A stretch of DNA of 64,000 bases from Dermatemys mawii (taxonomy: Eukaryota; Chordata; Testudines; Dermatemydidae), in contig ML677329.1 of assembly GCA_007922305.1 (NCBI GenBank), positions 1,950,271 through 2,014,270 on the forward strand, in the 5' to 3' direction. Under the pieces are notes generated by a model. That model worked only from the letters and a program-made list of their open reading frames with translations, did not search any database and was not told the DNA's origin. Shown piece by piece: positions 55,601 through 64,000 of the stretch (position 1 is the stretch's first letter; each line of letters begins with the position of its first letter). Made by a program: the position numbers and the translations under genes.

Positions 55601-56835
55601 GTTAGAATCATCACCAGTGGAGCCTCTCTCTCCAATGACAGTTATAAAGCTTTTCATCTCATGCTGCATTCACAGATCATCTGAAGATAACCCCCTCCCT
55701 CGCCCTGGGACCACCAGAACCACATGATGGCCTCAGTCATTCATTAGTGACGTGCACTATGAGCAACTTATTCTTCTCTTTTACAAAACCACATCCACCC
55801 ATTACCCTCATCGCAAACAATCATCATCTTCTATCAGATACATACTGCATGACAGCTTTACTTAAATCATAATTCAGTAAGATACATAGATATTTGCCCT
55901 ACATTAAGAACAAGCAATCGCAGCATCCTAATATATCAGGACCATAATCTTCCCTTCCTCATTCTCTCTCATTTAATAAGGCATCAAAAATTAATTTATT
56001 GTAATTCCATCACTCTAAAAGAAAAAGGGCCATGAATTTTAATTGTAATCTAATAAAATGTACTTCACAACAGTTGAACTTCTGCTTTATCATTAGCAAT
56101 CTGCATGTACAAACACTACCATGCACGCCAAAATAGAATACTTCTTGGCGACACTGAATTGTTAGCTGCGGATCCATTAACAGTTGTGCAAGCTTCCATT
56201 TCACTCCTATCAAGCCCAGCTTTATAAACCAGCGGCAGCTGTGGATTCCCACCCTTCAGCTTCATCGCTCTTCAGATCCCATCTTTAGCTTACAGTAAGT
56301 AAGTAATCCTAGTGGGAAACTCAAGACAAAGTATAAAATTCTACCTACCCCACATAGGGTGAATTGACAAGTAAAACATGAGACACAGATTCTGTGATGC
56401 ATCTCTCAAAGGACACAGCACCAAAAAATCACCACCATTTGATGTGGTCCCCAAGGTAAATTACAGAAGAAAATAAATCAGAATGTCTGGCTTCTAAAGA
56501 CACTTCTCCCTTTTTCCTAGGGTATCTGCATTTCCAGACATCACTTGTCTTACAGAAGTACTTTAAATCTGGAATTTAATGAACACCACACAACTGTCCT
56601 TTCCTCAGTGATTAGTACTCCTCTGCTGCTTTGTTTTTCATAAGGTCTGCTGTAAGGCCAGCTGCAAGCAGAAGCCTTTCCAAAGGAGAAAACACAAGCA
56701 GTACAAACAGCACTGATGCTCCTAGCTGATGGAAAACGAGTGAAGGCAGGAAGCACAGGTTTTGAACCCCAGCCTCTTTGGCATGAGGATGGGTGGGAAG
56801 TTTGGCAGAAAACCCTGTTGAAGTGGCATCCCAAG

Positions 56836-56960
56836 AAGGGTGACCCGTCAGCAAATGTGGAAAATTGGGACAGGGTGTGGGGGGGTAAAAGGAACCTATC
56901 TAAGAAAAAGACCCAAAAATCAGGACTGTCCTCATAAAATTGGGACATCTGGTCACCCTA
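56836..56960. mobile_element. hAT-type miniature element (125 bp)
   Basis: Termini AGGGTGACC and GGTCACCCT are exact inverses. The octamer ATCCCAAG flanks both sides perfectly (56828-56835 and 56961-56968), an 8-bp hAT-type target duplication. The interior has GGGACAG, GACCCAAAAATCAGGACTGT and AAATTGGGACA. The intact duplication suggests fairly recent insertion. Confidence 0.85.
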
Positions 56961-59900
56961 ATCCCAAGTCCTAAATCAGGTCTAAAAGGAAGAACTGAAC
57001 AAAAAGAAAATGCAGAACAAATATAAAAAATCTAAGCTACAAACAGCACTAAGGATAGTTTTGAGAAGTGCATCACAAGAATGATAGAGTAGAAGTTCCG
57101 ACTCGGACCACGCGGCGGTGATAAGAAACTAGAGACTCCAATGGTCTGCAGCACCCTATCTTACCTCAGGGAAGACCATGAGGCAGTGCAGGGCACATGT
57201 GCAGACCACTGAACAGTATTACTTTCAAAAGCATTGGCTCCAGGTGAATGGCACATACAGTATGTCTCAGTGAAATATAATAGGGACCATCACTCGAAGT
57301 GAACAGAACTGCTTTGAGAGATGAGGGCACAGAAGCCACAGCAAACCCATTAATAATCAACAGGTTTAAGAGCCTCTTGCTTCATTGCACTCTTTGGAAA
57401 ACAGATGCAACAAGTCAGGTTTATAGGCATTACAATAGCAACAGTAGAATAAAACTTCAGAAGGCAGCTTTATTCTAAGCCTCTATTTTCAGGGGTTTAT
57501 AAATATTCTAGACAACTAAATCCCCTCTCCCCTTGACCTGAAGTAGCTCAAATCTAATGATCTTCCAGACATACTGCAAGGTCTGTCTCATTACTTGGAA
57601 AAGGGAGAATTATTGGGAGAAATTGTTTTGTTGGTGCAATAGCTGCTGTTTTAACAGGACTGTTTGTGAAGTTATATCAAAGGGGCCTAAAGTATACAAT
57701 TGTGCCTGAAATATGGACAAATAAAGGAAATTTATCATATTTAAGTACATTTTTCTCATGTAGCTAGAGCTAATCAGATTCAGTTGAATTAATTGCTGAT
57801 TTAATCAAAGTCTGATTTTTTAATTAATTGGCTGAACTACAGGCACACTGTTTCCTGCACAACTTAGACTGGCTGTGGAAAGTAAGTTTATTTTTTCATT
57901 TTGATGAATTTAAAGCTTCCTCTTACCACATTTGAATCATGTGAATGGAAGGCAGAGTGACAGGGTTCTAGAAGATAATCTTACACAGTATCTATCTTTC
58001 CTCCTTTCCTGTAGGATGTTTTAATATGCTGTGATATTTTGCTAGATACTGAGATGAATGCATCTGATGCTTCACTATGTTGTAATTTTTTAAACTAATT
58101 TTTAGGAGTACTCGTTATGCTGTTTTAATGTAAGACCCAGTGTTATTTGAGGATTTTATTAGGTGATTTTTTTTCTCCCAGAGATATTGGGTTGTTCTTT
58201 TCTAGACATCTTCACTATTGGTTGCTAAATCAATAAGATTATTTATTACTCTATCTGGAAATGGTGATAACTATATTTTTAAAGTTCAAACGGTAGTGAT
58301 TTCTGTTCCTCAAAGAGGAGTGCATGTGTCATGTCAAGTTTGAAAAAAAAACCAAAAACAACAAAAACCTCCAAAGGCTGGGATGGGGGGGAGTTACAAC
58401 TGTTTGGAACAAAAGTAACACACTGATATTTACAAAGTAATCACTTAAAACACAGAGAGCTGTATAGATCTGGAAACAGTGGACCAAATTCTACTCTCAG
58501 ATACAGGAGTTTAAATCCTGATTTGTTCCACTGAAAGCAATATAGAAAAGCACAAAGTGGCCTAGTAAGCACACAGGAAAATAGACATCATCATGTTCAA
58601 TAAATATTCATTCACTGAATGAGTTACATTTAACAGTTTGTCTTCTCTAAATAACTCCCAACTCCCTCCCCCACCTCAAGATAATTAAAGTAAAAAAAAC
58701 CTGTGTTACTATGCCATTATGAATGCAATTCAGATGATTAAATACCAGGATTCTTAGAACAACCCTTATCTGAACTTTCTTCACAAATACCATGACACTA
58801 AGCTTAACAGCATGTCCCCTAATGCAAAATGCTACACACAGTACATTCTAACTACCCATACACTACTATCCTAGATGTTCAAGAATCTGGACAATTTGCT
58901 TATTCCTGGGAGATGTGGTGCATAGTGGCTAGTCCATGTTTCTAGTTTATGTAGATTGCAGATATTAGAGGAAAGCACAATGAAGAAATGGAGATAGAGA
59001 GCTTCATGCAGAGTAGGTAGAAAGGCTAGGCCAAACTCAGAACATCCAGTAGGCAGATGAAATGTGACTTCATGTCAACAACAGAGTGCCTGTCATAGAC
59101 AATGATTTTCTTGCAGCAAATCAGGTGGTCAAGTGAAAAAAAAAAAAAAAACACAACAAGAAAGGAAATACAAGTTGAGGATTTACCATCATTGAGAATA
59201 TTGTTAGCAATCTGAGCAGCTCACCAGTAGCTAAAAAGGTGCGACACTTACTAAATAAAGTTGCTTAATATAAAATTATCACCTTTGCAAAAAGAGAACC
59301 ACACACAAATTTAAGATAGCAATATCCATTACTGACTCCTTAAAAAAGGAGAGAGAGAGTCATATATACTCTCACCTACATGTTTTTTAATCTGCTGCTT
59401 ATTTGGGATCCAGTTGACCAGGGCATGGAGCCTCTCCACTCATTCCCCACACACTGAAGGCACTGGAGAATTCATACTCTGCTCCCTGCTAGCACCTCTG
59501 CCCACACTAGCGACATAAAGAGGGTTGGGGGATGGAATAAGGAGAAGATCACAACCCATACCCTGTCCAAAGGTGAAAGGCCTCCTGATAAAGTGGGTGC
59601 ACACTTAGGTTTGTGGGGGCCTAGAGTCATTTTGTTTCATCAGGCCAGAAATCCTCCTGGGGTCCCCTGCTGCATGGTTAGTTGCATCCCATACTTCTAA
59701 ATGTAGAAGTCAGCCCTTTTTATTTTCAATTATTTTCCTAATATGCTCTGTGTCCATCTTCATTTTCTCTCCTAAACTGTTTCTGTGCACGGACAGATAA
59801 CTGCCTTGTTCTACTCCAGGACCATGTGCATCAGTGGTGGGTGAAGCTATTTTTACCTAGCTTGTATATATCCCATTGAGTTTGTGAAGCTCTCAAGGAT

Positions 59901-60849
59901 TCTTTAGGGATGGAAAGGCTTGTTGTAAAACGGTTCTTTATCCCAGGTTATCCCCTGTAATGTCCAGTTTGCACAGGGCTTTTAGAGTTTCCTAAACATT
60001 CTCTCAGAACAGAGCCTGTAAGTTCCAATTCCCTGTGCAGTTTCCCCTCAGCTGACCAAGCTGATCCAAAAGCCCGTAACAGGCATGACATACAACTTCT
60101 TCCCACACTCTTTCAGAAGTTTGTATAAACTAAAATGGTCTCTGGAAACTGGAACAATAAATACTCACTATGGTACATACATTAAAAAAAGCCTGAATGG
60201 ACAGACTTGAGTTAAAGACAGATATAATAATAGTTTAATCCTTACATCAGGAAATACACACTCAACTGAAATACTAAGGATTTTATGAAGGTCTCCAGAG
60301 GTCTCTTATTCTAAAGCTTATTACCACAAGAAGAGATAGTGAAAACTAATACAAATAGATCAAAGCATTTCTCATCTTTCTATGATCTGGATAGCGCAAC
60401 ACCTGTGTTACTGTGCATCCTCATTGCCTTCCTGAGAATGAATGAATAATTGGAATGTTAGTGTCTCACTTTTATTATTACTACCCCACAAGCCCTTTAA
60501 ACTCCAGCCAGATCAGAGCGGCTCTATTTCCTTTCCCTCAATTAATTCACTTAGGATACTTACATCAAAGGCTGATGTGAAGATAGCTCATGGGCAATGG
60601 TCCTGCACTCCTCACATACAGGATTTTAGGAAATACATCTTTTAAACATTACTCTAATTAAACTAAAAAGCTTTTGAAATCCTGCATATTGAGTAACCAA
60701 TAATCAAACCTGATCACAGAATGTACACACTTAAAGCTTATCTGATGCAGAAATTTGGCTTTCCAACACATAATGACTATGCCTAAACTTTGATGATTAT
60801 AAGGTACAATAAACTTGGTATATAAACTTAAGTTACATTGTTGTGGATT

Positions 60850-61190
60850 GTTGTCACCAAGGTCACCCTTAAAATTCCCCAGTCTCCAAAATTCAGGATT
60901 GGGACTGTGTTGAGGCCACCTGACAGAGGTCATTAAGGCTGGTAAAAGCCAAAGTGTAACCCAAATGCAGCTGGCAGGTTGCAAGTACACACAGAGACAC
61001 TCAGTGTGTGACTTGCATGGTGGAAGGCTGTTTGCGAGTGGTCCAAGTTGGGAGCTACAACAGTAAGGTATTGCTAGGCACCCTGGGTTGCAGGGCAGGG
61101 GTGACAGTTCCTTATTGGTTCTGATTTCACTCTGGTACAGAACTGGACTCTCAAAGTAGGCTAATATATACAGACCATCACATTTTTTGT
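60850..61190. repeat. Possible LTR fragment
   Basis: Contains CACCCTGGGTTGCAGGGCAG and GGGTGACAGTTCCTTATTGG, resembling the end of a turtle LTR known from memory. Neither terminus nor target duplication was found. Confidence 0.3.
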
Positions 61191-61651
61191 TACATCAATC
61201 AATCCATTTACTAGAAAGTCAATAACTATCCCCAGAAAATCAGAAGTGAAGAACAACTACATTTATGAATGTGGAATTCAACTCACGGTGACTTTCGACT
61301 CTTAAAGATATTACTTCATCCTTTTTAGTGATTCTTCCCTGAATGTCAAACGGGTACTTAGACAGCTCATACCAACATCAGTCATCGACAATTCCTTCTT
61401 CTAAAAAAGGGCTCTAAAAGGTCTGCACTTACCTGTATCATCATATGATTAAGATGGATGTTTAATTGTTGTAAATATTTGTTCATTGTTGCATTAGAGT
61501 GTTCCCAAGTGACTCAACTTTTGCAAGATAAAAATCTGTTGGCTCACATGGAGATACCCCAAGCCCTGCTCACTCTGGAACATAGAAAGAGGGGGTGACA
61601 GACTAATCATTAGTGATCTTTTCAAGAGCACAGCCTTTTCTTAAAATGATT

Positions 61652-62450
61652 GTAGCAGAGAGGTGTGGCCTTCCACAGAGATTGATAGTGAGATGGGCCA
61701 GATGACCCCCTGTGGATGGAACCAAGAAAGCCACACCCACCATTCTGGAAGCAGAGGAGCAGGACAGGAAGAGGAAGTATAACAGGCAGGCCCCATAGCT
61801 CTGATGGGGGGAAGCCACTGAGGGAGGCAGATGCTTTCACCCTCCTGAGGACTTCTGCTGCCCAAGGATTTATCTGAACTATTCATCTGAGGGATTCATC
61901 CTGAGCTACAAGACATGCCTGATGCTAATGAGCAGCTGGGATTACTGCTTGCAGTGTACCCAGGGGAGATGGAGGACAACTTAGAGATCCAGGTACACAA
62001 TGAGGACTGTGATCCAGCTGGGTTGCTGCCTGAATCCAGTTCAGCGTGTTGTGGCTGGATAGCCGCTGACACAGTAGCGGACCTCTCTGTCACTGTTAGG
62101 GCCATAGGCTGGGATGCAGCAGAGTTGGGTGGGTCTGTGTCCCCCTACCTCCTGCCACTCCACCTGCGAGGTAGCCACCCCATCTTCAGCTACCTTTGAG
62201 AGTCTACCGTCTGCTTGAACATCCTGGAATGTGTTGGGTGCTTGCTCCTTATCTGAGGGCTGGAGTCCTAGACTGCTGGTACCCTGCCCTTCATGCGGGC
62301 TGGGGTCCCAAATTATTCCCTGTTCTGTCCTGCCTGAGGGCTGAGGCCCTAGATTGTGCTCAGTACCCTGCCCTGTGTGAGGGCCTGGGTTTCCAGACTG
62401 TACCTGGCTCTACCCTGTCTGAGGCCAGGGGTTAGACTATTGGTGTCCTG
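61652..62450 (+). mobile_element. LTR-type retroelement fragment with TATA-like promoter
   Basis: Begins near TGTAGCAGAGAGGTGTGGCC and includes GGAAGCAGAGGAGCAGGACA, then GAGGAAGTATAACAGGCAGG with a TATA-like box at 61778. Further on, GATAGCCGCTGACACAGTAG and CGGACCTCTCTGTCACTGTT match a turtle LTR from memory. From about 62255, units with CTGAGGGCTG and CCCTGCC recur about every 45-50 bases. No conserved protein is seen; frames at 61603-62538 are not assigned. Confidence 0.5.
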
Positions 62451-64000
62451 CCCCTGGACCACTCATTACGTTTTAACACACAAATTTCCTCAGGGATCAT
62501 TCTCCCATAAAATTCACAACTCCAGTACTTGGAGATGAGACCTTTATAGTATAGTCAGTGTACTCTGCAAGACATTTATTGACTTGAATGTTGATGATTC
62601 CCTTACTTCCATAAACAGGTAATTATATCATGACAAAGCCAGAAAGGATAAGGACAAAGAATAATATAAGCAATGCACATATTCAAAGAATGGCCCTTTC
62701 TGGAAACATTACCCTTTATTAGGGGATGTGGTGTTTCCCTTTAAATCATTTTTACACATAACTAGACATGCAATGCTCTGCATCAGCCACATGGGAAACC
62801 AGCTCATTTGTTAGCTATCTCCCCACAGACACTAGGATTAGGGACAGTTTGTAATAACTACTAGTGCCTTGAAACAAAGCTCTTATGGTAAAATAAATCT
62901 AAGTTGACTCCTTCATTTTAAGGCTCCTATAATAAGAAAAAACCTCCTTCACACACAAATGTCTCAATCTAGTTCATAGTATGCAGGAGTCCATCTCACT
63001 AAAACCACCATCACAGCTGGCAATCTCAGCAAAGAATCAGACTTAGTTATTTATCAGGCACTTTTCACCATGGTATCTAAGCCCAGAAGATGGAATAAGC
63101 ATAAAACTTCAGTTACCCTCTCACCATCAGAAACAATCCCTCCAACTCAGAACTAGGACCATTTCATGGAGCAGTATGAGTGCATTATCTCTAGATGTTA
63201 TCCAATATACCAAGTTTAGACAAAGGCTAGTCAAATGACTGCATTACTGAACCGCTCATACACAACTCACTTCCCAGCCCCCAAACCCCACAACTGCTTT
63301 TCCAGTTTCTGTTTCCACTAGTTGCTCTGCTCACTAACTTGCATTACAGAGAGTGGAAGAGACAGCACAGTTGTTGCCATATGACATCTCTGCTGTTAAA
63401 AGGGCTTCAGATCTCTAGATTTGTCACTCTATTCACAAGCAATCAATCCACTGTAAGAACATCTTAGGAGATAAGGTTATTTCACCATGGTTTCCAAGAG
63501 CATTAACTACCATTGTAATTAACTTCATTGTAAGATCATTCCATATTACCCACAATGCACGTCTCATAGGAAAAATAAGATAATGATGCTGTCTGAATAT
63601 GAATGATGCCTTGAAAAAAACATCCAAAACTCTTCTCTCAGCACCTTTGTACTAGAGAGGCCCATAAATCGGCAAACTTCATCAGCAGCTCAATTCTTTA
63701 AGAGCCTGTCACATTATAAAAATAGATACTTAATAGTTATTATTATTACCATAGAGCTTTGCTCATCCCTACTACCTTTATTAGTTAACTGGGCATCTGC
63801 ATGCAGATTTAACTTGTTATATTGAAAAAAAATCTCTTTTCTACACACATTACATAGAAGAGGCCGAAGCTTAAATCTGCAGATAAACCTAAGAAGAGTA
63901 GAAATCAAAGACAAGATTTTAAATTGATTTCACTGAAAATTCTATGTCTGAAAAACATTTGACACTGAAATGTAAAATAGATTTTTATCATAAGCAAATA

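Larger units (their letters stand above)
41050..64000 (-). other. MCUB intron 1 (beyond window end)
   Basis: Nearly 23 kb with no exon I can support on either strand and no CpG island apart from GC-rich repeat interiors. Because exon 2 needs an upstream start exon, this is read as the first intron, consistent with the long first intron of the human gene. Stretches with nothing recognised: 42700-46650, 47330-48450, 49290-50160, 50925-53400, 54550-55040, 56970-60850, 62540-64000, apart from homopolymer and short tandem runs. Confidence 0.7.

Noticed and set aside
1..64000. CRISPR arrays, operons, integrated phage, or a novel multi-gene system
   Set aside because: No direct-repeat/spacer pattern or tightly packed genes were seen; the DNA is vertebrate with intron-split genes and mobile-element remnants.

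Overview
The window is vertebrate nuclear DNA: intron-split genes with GT/AG splice sites, a CpG-island promoter, and many CR1 LINE, SINE, LTR and small DNA-transposon copies. The mix of CR1, Penelope-like, hAT-type and mariner-type repeats points to a sauropsid, most likely a turtle. That assignment rests on repeat recognition and is an inference. No prokaryotic, plasmid, CRISPR or viral gene content was seen.

Three conserved genes were recognised from exon translations. (1) PLA2G12A, plus strand, is partial: only its last two coding exons are inside (1230-1395, 3045-3163). (2) CASP6, plus strand, is complete: a CpG-island first exon at 9310 and a stop at 26124-26126. Seven constitutive coding exons give 293 codons before the stop. 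A possible extra 42-bp in-frame exon lies at 16154-16195. (3) MCUB, the regulatory paralogue of the mitochondrial calcium uniporter pore, minus strand, is partial: seven exons between 41049 and 29305. The exon with the mitochondrial targeting sequence was not found and probably lies past 64000. The order PLA2G12A > CASP6 > < MCUB matches the human 4q25 neighbourhood.

Layout: 1-3163, end of PLA2G12A; 3164-9090, 3' UTR and repeat-rich intergenic DNA ending in a long inverted repeat (8545-8820) close to the CASP6 promoter; 9090-26490, CASP6; 26490-29300, a short convergent intergenic gap holding a solo LTR (28317-29101); 29305-41049, MCUB exons with a CR1 copy and two fold-back elements in the introns; 41050-64000, apparently the first intron of MCUB, with no recognised exon and many mobile-element copies.

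The genes do not form one pathway. CASP6 is an executioner protease, PLA2G12A a secreted phospholipase A2-like protein and MCUB an inner mitochondrial membrane protein. I found no clearly new biological system. The best leads are the CASP6 cassette exon, the inverted repeat before the CASP6 promoter, the fold-back element next to an MCUB splice acceptor, and several mobile elements with readable target-site duplications.
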